The position numbers and the translations under genes are program-made. A DNA stretch of 64,000 nt. Origin: Trametes villosa (lineage: Eukaryota > Basidiomycota > Agaricomycetes > Polyporales > Polyporaceae). Location of the stretch: assembly GCA_002964805.2 (NCBI GenBank), contig PUDQ02000143.1, positions 692,001 to 756,000 on the forward strand, in the 5' to 3' direction. Of this stretch, positions 1 through 9,000 are shown piece after piece (the first letter of the stretch is position 1; each line of letters begins with the position of its first letter). The notes beneath the pieces are model-generated. The model was not told the DNA's origin. It saw only the letters and a program-made list of their open reading frames with translations, and did no database searches.

Positions 1-288
1 CGCGCACACTGCGGATAAACCCCTTCGAGTGCTTGGGCGCGTATTCGTCCACGAGGTCGACGTTGTAGTAGACGATGAATCGCAGGTTGGTGATCCGGAG
101 GTGGCGAATAGCGCCGATGACCATATCCTGTCGAGCCTCGCGTCAGACGATCGTTATGGACCAGGGAAAGACTCGCAGCCAAACGCACCAGGAATGCGGT
201 CCACTGGATGGACGATAGCGTGAACCGGTCGACCCGATCGTCCTCGTCGAAGTTGTCGTAAATTACGACCAGAACGAGATGCGTGAGA
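1..288 (-). pseudogene. 3' part of disrupted F-box-like gene (copy A), runs off the window
   Basis: This is the continuation of the gene that begins at 12265, cut off by the retrotransposon. On the minus strand the exon runs from 283 (after the duplicated target site 284-288) to 189. A 61-bp intron (188-128, GTGCGT donor, CAG acceptor) follows, then a second exon from 127 to the window edge. The sequence before the intron (VLVVIYDNF, then QWTAFL) and after it (IRHLRITNLRFIVYYNVDL) aligns with the intact paralogues at 20733, 26125 and 28660. The intron sits at the same place and in phase 0 as in those paralogues. Rejoined without the element, the first exon is 387 codons, against 383-384 in the paralogues. 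The rest of the gene lies outside the window. Confidence 0.85.
284..288. repeat. Target-site duplication TGAGA, left copy
   Basis: TGAGA directly abuts the left LTR and is repeated at 11200-11204 beside the right LTR. Five-base duplications are usual for copia integrase. Removing one copy plus the element restores the reading EVVPRLTHLVLVV of the host gene, which matches its paralogues. Confidence 0.92.
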
Positions 289-785
289 TATGAGAGCACG
301 TAGTCGGACTGGGGCTGTGATCTGCGAGAGAAGACGAGCGGGCCTCAGTACGTGTGCTCGGGCGGGAGCAAAGACTGATATATTTGTATGTACCTGCGAG
401 AGAAGACGAGCGGGCTAGGTACATAGTAAGCAACGATGAACGCAGTAATGAACGGACGGCGAGCTTACCCTCAGTACGTGTGCTCGGGCGGGAGCAAAGA
501 CTGAGGGGGCGGCATCGCGAGGCGGCTGGTATATGTGAGGGCGAGCGAGCGTGAGGTAAGGCACGTCGCGTGCGCCAAGGCGGCGCGCGACGTGCGTAGA
601 CGAACGAAAAGGGAAAGCGTAGCACTAAATATGGTAGGTATCGTAATCAGAGCGAGGCGGGAAAACAAACGGTACCGTATCGCGCGGGCGGACGGTACAT
701 GCGCGGGCTGGGCGCGCACCCCAACGCCGACCTGCCGCTCCTCGTGATTGAGGGCGGCGGTCGCGCTCAGGATTGCGCTCCAACA
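289..785 (-). repeat. Left LTR (3' LTR of unit 1), 497 bp
   Basis: Its boundaries are set by the target duplication on the left and by the polypurine tract on the right. In element sense it starts TGTTGG (785) and ends CATA (289), so the terminal dinucleotides are TG and TA rather than TG and CA. Two motifs are duplicated inside: a 22-bp unit at 322-343 and 394-415, and a 35-bp unit at 344-378 and 470-504. A TATA-like AAATATAT lies near 378-388 on the element strand. Confidence 0.93.
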
Positions 786-794
786 CACCCCCTC
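786..794 (-). other. Polypurine tract, unit 1
   Basis: In element sense, GAGGGGGTG lies between the pol stop codon (TAG, 801-799) and the 3' LTR. This is where plus-strand DNA synthesis is primed in LTR retrotransposons. The same tract sits at 5993-6001 for unit 2. Confidence 0.75.
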
Positions 795-798
795 AATC

Positions 799-3700
799 CT
801 AGAGCAGACCGAGGGCGGCGGCGAAGTGCTTGACTTTCGGAGAGGGAAGAGCCTTCGTGAGGACGTCGGCGACCATGTCCTCCGTCGGGCAGTAGACGAG
901 ATGGAGCTTCTTGTCCTCGATGACCCAGCGAATGAAGTGGTAGCGGATGTCGATATGTTTGGTGCGGGCGTGGTACTGGTTGTCGCGAGCGAGGGCGATC
1001 GCCGACTGGTTGTCCGAGTTGAGCGTGATGGGGTCACCAAACGGCTCGAAGACTTGTCCGATGAGGGAGCGCAGCCAGAGAGCCTCCTTTGCGGCGTGCG
1101 TGATGGCGACGTACTCGGATTCGGTGGTCGAGAGGGAGATAAGCTCCTGGCGCTTCGAGCTCCACGAGACAGCGCCGCCGTCGATGAGGAACGCGTAGCC
1201 CGAGATGGCCTTGCGGTCCTCGTGCATTGAGCCGTCTGCGTCGGAGTACCCGACGAGGTCGAGGGTCGTCGCGCCGTACGTGAGCTTGAGATGCTTCGTG
1301 CCGTTGAGATAACGCAGGACACGGCGAACGGCGTCCCAGTGCGCACGGCCGGGGTTGTCAGAGAAGCGCGAGAGGATGGACACGGCGTACGTGATATCCG
1401 GGCGCGTGCCCAGCGACGCGTACATCAGCGATCCGACCGCTTCGCGGTACGGCACATCGCGCATAGCGCCGATGTCACTGGGCGTCGACGGGCTCTGGCT
1501 CGTTGAGAGGGCGACGTGCGGGTCCATCGGCGTCGAGATGGGCTTCGCGTCTTCGAGGCCGAAACGGCGCACGATAGACTCGATGTAGGCGGTTTGCGAG
1601 AGGGAGAGGCGGCGATTGGCGCGGTCGCGCTCGACGGCGAACCCGAGGATCCAGTGGATCTCGCCTTCGTCCGAGATGTCGAAAGCCTCGCGGAGTTTGG
1701 CCTTGACCTCGCGGATGAGGGCGTCGGACGCTGCAACGACAGTCAGGTCGTCGACGTGCACCACGATGACGATGAGGTCGGCGTTGTCGACGCGGAAGAA
1801 GACGGCCTGGTCGACGTCCGATTGCGACATTCCCAGCTTCTCGCGCAAGACGCGCAAGAGCTTCTTGTGCCAGTGACGAGCGCTCTGCTTGAGGCCGTAC
1901 AGCGGGCAGAGGAGTCGCAGGGCGAGGGTCTTGTCGTTCGTGAGCTTCGAACCGGGCGGCAGCGCCATCCAGATGACCTCGTTGTCTTCGAACTCGCCGT
2001 TGAGGTAGGCTGACTTGACATCGACCTGGTGGACCTCGAAGTCGTGGCGTGCGGCGAAAGCGAGCGCGATGCGGATGGACGCGGTCTTCGCGACGGGGGC
2101 GTACGTGTCGAAGAAGTCTACGCCGGGAATTTGCGAGAATCCCCGGGCGACAAGGCGGGCGCGGTAGCGGTAGACGTTGCCTGAGGCATCCTTCTTCGCG
2201 TGGAAGACCCAGCGGCAGCTAACGACGTTCGCGCCGGGCGGCGGCTTCTCCAGACGCCAGGTGCCGTGCGCCTCGAGCGCGTTCAGCTCCTCCTCCATCG
2301 CCTCCTCCCAGCGCGGCCACTCCGGGCGTTGCTTCGCTTCAGCAAGCGAGCGCGGGTCCAGGCCTTCGACCTCAGCCATGTGTGCGGCCATGGCGGCGCC
2401 TCCGATCTCCTCGATCAGCAGGTCTTCGACGGCGCGTGCGTCGTCGGCTTCACGCAGCTCCTGAAGCGTTGGGAGCGGTGCCGCGGGCGGTGCAGCTTGG
2501 AAACGGGCGCGGGTTGAGCGGCGGGGCTCAGGCGGGTCGTCGCGAGGTGCGGGCGCAGGCGCAGGCGGTTCGGGAGCAGCAGGGAGTTCAGCAACGAGAG
2601 GAGCGGAGTCGTCGACAGTAGAGGGCGCGTCGTCGTTGTCGAGAGCTTCAGACGGCTCTGCAGGCTTGTCCTGCACGTCTCCGGCATCGGTGGAGGCGTC
2701 ATCCACCCCCTCAAGCTCGACAGGGTCGTCTGAGAGGTCGAGAGGTAGCCCCGGGTCCGTGAAACGCAGGTTGCGCTCGACGGTGACGGTCCGCTTCGTG
2801 GGCCAATAGATGCGCGAGCCTTGGCTCTGCGGATCGTATCCAACCCAGCGCCCGCAACGGGCGCGCTCGCCGAGCTTGCCGTCGCTCGTGTCGTGAACCC
2901 AGACTTTAGATCCCCAGACAGGGAGACCCCGCATATCCGGCGGCGAGCCGGTGACGGCTTCGAAAGGCGTGCGTCCACCGAGCGCCTTCGTCGGGCTCCG
3001 GTTCTTCAACCAGGTAGCGTGCAGCGCAGCTTCGCCCCAGAGGAAACGCGGCAGACCCGAGGTGATCAGCATGGCGCGGACCTTCTCCATGAGCGTGCGG
3101 TTCAGGCGCTCGGAGACGCCAGCTTCCTCCGACGTATCGTGGACGGAGAGCTTGTACTCGATGCCGCGCTGCTCGAGGTGGACCTTGAAGTCGTCGCTGA
3201 GGTACTCGCCGCCACGGTCGATGTTGAGGTAGCAGATGCGTGCGCCGTGCTGCCGTTCAAGCCACGCTTCGAATGCCTTGAAGGATTCGAAGGCTTCGGC
3301 TTTCGACCGCAGGAGGTAGAGCGTCGAGAAGCGTGTCTTGTCGTCGGTGAACGAGATGTAGTACTTGCGGCCGCCGATCGTGACTACGCGGGCAGGTCCC
3401 CACGTGTCCGAGTGGATCTCCTCGCCGAGATCCTCTGCGCGCTGACCCTGGCGTTCGTCCGGGACAGGCTTGCGCGTCGACTTTGCGCGCACGCACGCTT
3501 CGCAGGGTGTGGTCTTGCCGGACTTCGTCAGCTTGACGCCGGTGATGAAACCGTTCGCGACGAGCTCGCGGATCGAGCGAATGGCGATGTGTCCGAAGCG
3601 GCGGTGGGCTTCGTCCTCGGTGAGCTCCTCGACGGCGTCCGTAGCGGCGTTCGCAGCCGGCGGGTCGCGTTCGCGCACGACGACATAGAGGCCACGAGTC

Positions 3701-5436
3701 TTCGGGATGCGCCCGACGGTCGTGCCTTCAGCGTCCAGAATGACGCACTGCCCGCCGGCGAATGTGGCGGAGCAGCCGGCGTCGTCGATACGACCGACCG
3801 AGATGAGGTTGAAACCGAGCGCGGGCGTGTAGAGAACGTCCGTGAGCGTGATCTGGCTGTCGACGGACGGCGCGTTCGGCACGGGGATGACCATCTTGCC
3901 AACGCCCTTCGCATGGAAGTGCTGCTGGTTCGCGGCGCTGAGCTTCTTGTCGGCGGTGGCGGTGAACGAGGCGAAGTCCTCGCGGTACGGCGACATGTGG
4001 TGCGTGGCTCCAGAGTCGTACAGGTCGACGGCTTGGTTCGCCGTGGCGGCAGCAGCGTCCGGGACGATGGCGGCAGAGGCGGAAGCGGATGGCGGCGGCT
4101 CCGATGCATTGGCATTGAGAACCCAGTCCTCGACGTTGCGCATGCGTTCGGGCATGGGAACGCGCGCAGGCGGCGGCGCGTCAGCGTCGTCGCAGGCGTC
4201 GGACACAGCAGAGGCGGTCGCGGTGCGCAGGCTCGGCAGAGAGTCCGCGTTGGACGTCTCCGTCAGGTCCGAGTAGTCCGAGTCACCAGCAAGCGACCGG
4301 GCGTCGAGGTCGTCGTCAGAGCAGTCGCCAGAGATAGCCGGAGACCCAGAGAGAGCCGCAGACCAGGCGCCAGCGTACCCAGGACCGTGTGCAGTGGCCT
4401 GGATGTCCTCGATGCGCGCCGTGTTTGCGATCACGACGTTCGCGGCGCCAGCAGCGGGCCGCGGTTCGTTGCCTCGAGCGTTGCCTTTGCCCTTCGAGCT
4501 GTCGCTCTTCGGGCTCGGGCAGGCGGCCTCCCGGTGACCTTTGCCACCGCAGTTCCAGCACACGCCAACCGGGCGTTGCGGACCCTTCCCCCGACCTTTC
4601 CACTTCGGCTTCTCGGACGAGACGGCGCTGGCAGCGACGCCGGTGTCCTTCGACTTCTTGCCCTTCTTCTCCTCGCGACGCCGGTCCCACTCTTCGAGCA
4701 CGAGCTCGATCATGAGATCAGGTTCTATGGCGGGCTTGTCAGCGCTCGACGCTTCGCCGGCGGCTGTAGTGGTGGCGGGCGCGAGGCGCGACTGGAGCTT
4801 CATCTGCGCGGAGAGCTGCGAGATGAAAGCGGAGAGGGAGTCGGGGAGGAAGTTGATGATGACGGAAGCGTACTCCATGTCGGAGATGGTGACGTCGTAC
4901 GTGAGGAGGTTCTCGTAGGCGAGCTGGAGGCGTTCGATCTCCGAGTGGAGATCCTGCGAGGAGTCGCAGCGCATATTGAGGAAGTCGCGGCGGAGGTTCG
5001 AGCGAGCGAGTAGCGACTTGCTGGTGAACTCGGCCATGATGGCCGTCCAGACCTTCGCGACGTTGCCCTTGCGCTTGTGCTTAGCGTAGGTTGGCGCCGC
5101 GATCTTCAGCGTGAGGAGATAGAGAGCGAAGTTCTCCTTCTTCTCCCAGGCATTGATGGCGGTAGTCTCCGCCGCGGTGGGCGTGTCCGAGGCGGGCGTG
5201 GGACGTACCGAGGATCCATCGAAATGATCCCAGACCTCCTTCTGCTTCACGGCGATCTTGAACTGCTGCTCGAATAGCAGCCAGTTCGTTCCCTTCGAAT
5301 CGAGCTTCTCCACGCCGGATATGAAATCCGACAGCGACGGCGACGAGGTCGATGTCATGGCGAGGAGACGGCGGCAGGTAGGGGAGATGGAAGCGAGAGA
5401 GAGGGCGAGCGGGATGGGCGAGAGGCGGATGAGCAA
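799..5436 (-). CDS. Copia Gag-Pol polyprotein, unit 1
   Basis: A single uninterrupted 1545-residue frame carries the Gag and Pol of a Ty1/copia element. The likely start is Met27 (MTSTSSP), because the first 26 residues are atypical. Order: Gag (about 30-250); CCHC zinc knuckle CWNCGGKGH (about 291-304); aspartic protease DSGATHH (about 474); GAG-pre-integrase HxC/CxxC zinc region (RFGH...CEAC); integrase with D676, D740 and E near 776, where 35 residues separate the last two, as expected for D,D35E; RVT_2 reverse transcriptase with HVDD (about 1226) in place of the usual YVDD; and RNase H (SDADG about 1398) ending in the ADVLTKAL signature. There is no frameshift between gag and pol. All domains look intact, so the unit may be competent. 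Its twin at 6006 encodes the same protein. Confidence 0.96.
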   Translation of the reverse strand: MLIRLSPIPLALSLASISPTCRRLLAMTSTSSPSLSDFISGVEKLDSKGTNWLLFEQQFKIAVKQKEVWDHFDGSSVRPTPASDTPTAAETTAINAWEKKENFALYLLTLKIAAPTYAKHKRKGNVAKVWTAIMAEFTSKSLLARSNLRRDFLNMRCDSSQDLHSEIERLQLAYENLLTYDVTISDMEYASVIINFLPDSLSAFISQLSAQMKLQSRLAPATTTAAGEASSADKPAIEPDLMIELVLEEWDRRREEKKGKKSKDTGVAASAVSSEKPKWKGRGKGPQRPVGVCWNCGGKGHREAACPSPKSDSSKGKGNARGNEPRPAAGAANVVIANTARIEDIQATAHGPGYAGAWSAALSGSPAISGDCSDDDLDARSLAGDSDYSDLTETSNADSLPSLRTATASAVSDACDDADAPPPARVPMPERMRNVEDWVLNANASEPPPSASASAAIVPDAAAATANQAVDLYDSGATHHMSPYREDFASFTATADKKLSAANQQHFHAKGVGKMVIPVPNAPSVDSQITLTDVLYTPALGFNLISVGRIDDAGCSATFAGGQCVILDAEGTTVGRIPKTRGLYVVVRERDPPAANAATDAVEELTEDEAHRRFGHIAIRSIRELVANGFITGVKLTKSGKTTPCEACVRAKSTRKPVPDERQGQRAEDLGEEIHSDTWGPARVVTIGGRKYYISFTDDKTRFSTLYLLRSKAEAFESFKAFEAWLERQHGARICYLNIDRGGEYLSDDFKVHLEQRGIEYKLSVHDTSEEAGVSERLNRTLMEKVRAMLITSGLPRFLWGEAALHATWLKNRSPTKALGGRTPFEAVTGSPPDMRGLPVWGSKVWVHDTSDGKLGERARCGRWVGYDPQSQGSRIYWPTKRTVTVERNLRFTDPGLPLDLSDDPVELEGVDDASTDAGDVQDKPAEPSEALDNDDAPSTVDDSAPLVAELPAAPEPPAPAPAPRDDPPEPRRSTRARFQAAPPAAPLPTLQELREADDARAVEDLLIEEIGGAAMAAHMAEVEGLDPRSLAEAKQRPEWPRWEEAMEEELNALEAHGTWRLEKPPPGANVVSCRWVFHAKKDASGNVYRYRARLVARGFSQIPGVDFFDTYAPVAKTASIRIALAFAARHDFEVHQVDVKSAYLNGEFEDNEVIWMALPPGSKLTNDKTLALRLLCPLYGLKQSARHWHKKLLRVLREKLGMSQSDVDQAVFFRVDNADLIVIVVHVDDLTVVAASDALIREVKAKLREAFDISDEGEIHWILGFAVERDRANRRLSLSQTAYIESIVRRFGLEDAKPISTPMDPHVALSTSQSPSTPSDIGAMRDVPYREAVGSLMYASLGTRPDITYAVSILSRFSDNPGRAHWDAVRRVLRYLNGTKHLKLTYGATTLDLVGYSDADGSMHEDRKAISGYAFLIDGGAVSWSSKRQELISLSTTESEYVAITHAAKEALWLRSLIGQVFEPFGDPITLNSDNQSAIALARDNQYHARTKHIDIRYHFIRWVIEDKKLHLVYCPTEDMVADVLTKALPSPKVKHFAAALGLL

Positions 5437-5477
5437 GCGAGTGGTTCTGCGCGGTTTGTGAGTCTTTCAGTTAAGGC

Positions 5478-5495
5478 CGCGCAGGGCTCATAACC
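5478..5495 (-). other. Primer-binding site of unit 1 (half-tRNA type, initiator Met)
   Basis: The plus strand CGCGCAGGGCTCATAACC abuts the LTR that starts at 5496. As I recall the yeast initiator tRNA-Met, this matches its anticodon stem-loop, with CAT as the anticodon. The element strand would therefore pair with the 3' end of a cleaved 5' half of that tRNA. This is the priming mode known for Drosophila copia and yeast Ty5. The identical site for unit 2 is at 10685-10702. Confidence 0.82.
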
Positions 5496-5992
5496 TATGA
5501 GAGCACGTAGTCGGACTGGGGCTGTGATCTGCGAGAGAAGACGAGCGGGCCTCAGTACGTGTGCTCGGGCGGGAGCAAAGACTGATATATTTGTATGTAC
5601 CTGCGAGAGAAGACGAGCGGGCTAGGTACATAGTAAGCAACGATGAACGCAGTAATGAACGGACGGCGAGCTTACCCTCAGTACGTGTGCTCGGGCGGGA
5701 GCAAAGACTGAGGGGGCGGCATCGCGAGGCGGCTGGTATATGTGAGGGCGAGCGAGCGTGAGGTAAGGCACGTCGCGTGCGCCAAGGCGGCGCGCGACGT
5801 GCGTAGACGAACGAAAAGGGAAAGCGTAGCACTAAATATGGTAGGTATCGTAATCAGAGCGAGGCGGGAAAACAAACGGTACCGTATCGCGCGGGCGGAC
5901 GGTACATGCGCGGGCTGGGCGCGCACCCCAACGCCGACCTGCCGCTCCTCGTGATTGAGGGCGGCGGTCGCGCTCAGGATTGCGCTCCAACA
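5496..5992 (-). repeat. Middle LTR, shared by both units
   Basis: This 497-bp LTR appears identical to the outer two. It is the 5' LTR of unit 1 and the 3' LTR of unit 2. Sharing of one LTR is what unequal recombination between LTRs leaves behind. No target duplication flanks it: the left neighbour is the primer-binding site and the right neighbour is the polypurine tract. Confidence 0.93.
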
Positions 5993-6001
5993 CACCCCCT
6001 C
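5993..6001 (-). other. Polypurine tract, unit 2
   Basis: In element sense, GAGGGGGTG lies between the pol stop of unit 2 and the middle LTR. It is the same as the tract at 786-794. Confidence 0.75.
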
Positions 6002-6005
6002 AATC

Positions 6006-9000
6006 CTAGAGCAGACCGAGGGCGGCGGCGAAGTGCTTGACTTTCGGAGAGGGAAGAGCCTTCGTGAGGACGTCGGCGACCATGTCCTCCGTCGGGCAGT
6101 AGACGAGATGGAGCTTCTTGTCCTCGATGACCCAGCGAATGAAGTGGTAGCGGATGTCGATATGTTTGGTGCGGGCGTGGTACTGGTTGTCGCGAGCGAG
6201 GGCGATCGCCGACTGGTTGTCCGAGTTGAGCGTGATGGGGTCGCCAAACGGCTCGAAGACTTGTCCGATGAGGGAGCGCAGCCAGAGAGCCTCCTTTGCG
6301 GCGTGCGTGATGGCGACGTACTCGGATTCGGTGGTCGAGAGGGAGATAAGCTCCTGGCGCTTCGAGCTCCACGAGACAGCGCCGCCGTCGATGAGGAACG
6401 CGTAGCCCGAGATGGCCTTGCGGTCCTCGTGCATTGAGCCGTCTGCGTCGGAGTACCCGACGAGGTCGAGGGTCGTCGCGCCGTACGTGAGCTTGAGATG
6501 CTTCGTGCCGTTGAGATAACGCAGGACACGGCGAACGGCGTCCCAGTGCGCACGGCCGGGGTTGTCAGAGAAGCGCGAGAGGATGGACACGGCGTACGTG
6601 ATATCCGGGCGCGTGCCCAGCGACGCGTACATCAGCGATCCGACCGCTTCGCGGTACGGCACATCGCGCATAGCGCCGATGTCACTGGGCGTCGACGGGC
6701 TCTGGCTCGTTGAGAGGGCGACGTGCGGGTCCATCGGCGTCGAGATGGGCTTCGCGTCTTCGAGGCCGAAACGGCGCACGATAGACTCGATGTAGGCGGT
6801 TTGCGAGAGGGAGAGGCGGCGATTGGCGCGGTCGCGCTCGACGGCGAACCCGAGGATCCAGTGGATCTCGCCTTCGTCCGAGATGTCGAAAGCCTCGCGG
6901 AGTTTGGCCTTGACCTCGCGGATGAGGGCGTCGGACGCTGCAACGACAGTCAGGTCGTCGACGTGCACCACGATGACGATGAGGTCGGCGTTGTCGACGC
7001 GGAAGAAGACGGCCTGGTCGACGTCCGATTGCGACATTCCCAGCTTCTCGCGCAAGACGCGCAAGAGCTTCTTGTGCCAGTGACGAGCGCTCTGCTTGAG
7101 GCCGTACAGCGGGCAGAGGAGTCGCAGGGCGAGGGTCTTGTCGTTCGTGAGCTTCGAACCGGGCGGCAGCGCCATCCAGATGACCTCGTTGTCTTCGAAC
7201 TCGCCGTTGAGGTAGGCTGACTTGACATCGACCTGGTGGACCTCGAAGTCGTGGCGTGCGGCGAAAGCGAGCGCGATGCGGATGGACGCGGTCTTCGCGA
7301 CGGGGGCGTACGTGTCGAAGAAGTCTACGCCGGGAATTTGCGAGAATCCCCGGGCGACAAGGCGGGCGCGGTAGCGGTAGACGTTGCCTGAGGCATCCTT
7401 CTTCGCGTGGAAGACCCAGCGGCAGCTAACGACGTTCGCGCCGGGCGGCGGCTTCTCCAGACGCCAGGTGCCGTGCGCCTCGAGCGCGTTCAGCTCCTCC
7501 TCCATCGCCTCCTCCCAGCGCGGCCACTCCGGGCGTTGCTTCGCTTCAGCAAGCGAGCGCGGGTCCAGGCCTTCGACCTCAGCCATGTGTGCGGCCATGG
7601 CGGCGCCTCCGATCTCCTCGATCAGCAGGTCTTCGACGGCGCGTGCGTCGTCGGCTTCACGCAGCTCCTGAAGCGTTGGGAGCGGTGCCGCGGGCGGTGC
7701 AGCTTGGAAACGGGCGCGGGTTGAGCGGCGGGGCTCAGGCGGGTCGTCGCGAGGTGCGGGCGCAGGCGCAGGCGGTTCGGGAGCAGCAGGGAGTTCAGCA
7801 ACGAGAGGAGCGGAGTCGTCGACAGTAGAGGGCGCGTCGTCGTTGTCGAGAGCTTCAGACGGCTCTGCAGGCTTGTCCTGCACGTCTCCGGCATCGGTGG
7901 AGGCGTCATCCACCCCCTCAAGCTCGACAGGGTCGTCTGAGAGGTCGAGAGGTAGCCCCGGGTCCGTGAAACGCAGGTTGCGCTCGACGGTGACGGTCCG
8001 CTTCGTGGGCCAATAGATGCGCGAGCCTTGGCTCTGCGGATCGTATCCAACCCAGCGCCCGCAACGGGCGCGCTCGCCGAGCTTGCCGTCGCTCGTGTCG
8101 TGAACCCAGACTTTAGATCCCCAGACAGGGAGACCCCGCATATCCGGCGGCGAGCCGGTGACGGCTTCGAAAGGCGTGCGTCCACCGAGCGCCTTCGTCG
8201 GGCTCCGGTTCTTCAACCAGGTAGCGTGCAGCGCAGCTTCGCCCCAGAGGAAACGCGGCAGACCCGAGGTGATCAGCATGGCGCGGACCTTCTCCATGAG
8301 CGTGCGGTTCAGGCGCTCGGAGACGCCAGCTTCCTCCGACGTATCGTGGACGGAGAGCTTGTACTCGATGCCGCGCTGCTCGAGGTGGACCTTGAAGTCG
8401 TCGCTGAGGTACTCGCCGCCACGGTCGATGTTGAGGTAGCAGATGCGTGCGCCGTGCTGCCGTTCAAGCCACGCTTCGAATGCCTTGAAGGATTCGAAGG
8501 CTTCGGCTTTCGACCGCAGGAGGTAGAGCGTCGAGAAGCGTGTCTTGTCGTCGGTGAACGAGATGTAGTACTTGCGGCCGCCGATCGTGACTACGCGGGC
8601 AGGTCCCCACGTGTCCGAGTGGATCTCCTCGCCGAGATCCTCTGCGCGCTGACCCTGGCGTTCGTCCGGGACAGGCTTGCGCGTCGACTTTGCGCGCACG
8701 CACGCTTCGCAGGGTGTGGTCTTGCCGGACTTCGTCAGCTTGACGCCGGTGATGAAACCGTTCGCGACGAGCTCGCGGATCGAGCGAATGGCGATGTGTC
8801 CGAAGCGGCGGTGGGCTTCGTCCTCGGTGAGCTCCTCGACGGCGTCCGTAGCGGCGTTCGCAGCCGGCGGGTCGCGTTCGCGCACGACGACATAGAGGCC
8901 ACGAGTCTTCGGGATGCGCCCGACGGTCGTGCCTTCAGCGTCCAGAATGACGCACTGCCCGCCGGCGAATGTGGCGGAGCAGCCGGCGTCGTCGATACGA

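Noticed and set aside
354..1346. Short open frames inside the LTRs and over the pol 3' end on both strands
   Set aside because: They arise from GC bias and the internal LTR duplications. No start context or domain supports them.
2821..5013. 730-codon open frame antisense to copia pol (and its twin at 8028-10220)
   Set aside because: It is a GC-rich shadow of the conserved polyprotein with low-complexity, arginine-rich content and no domain. It is identical in both units only because the units are identical.
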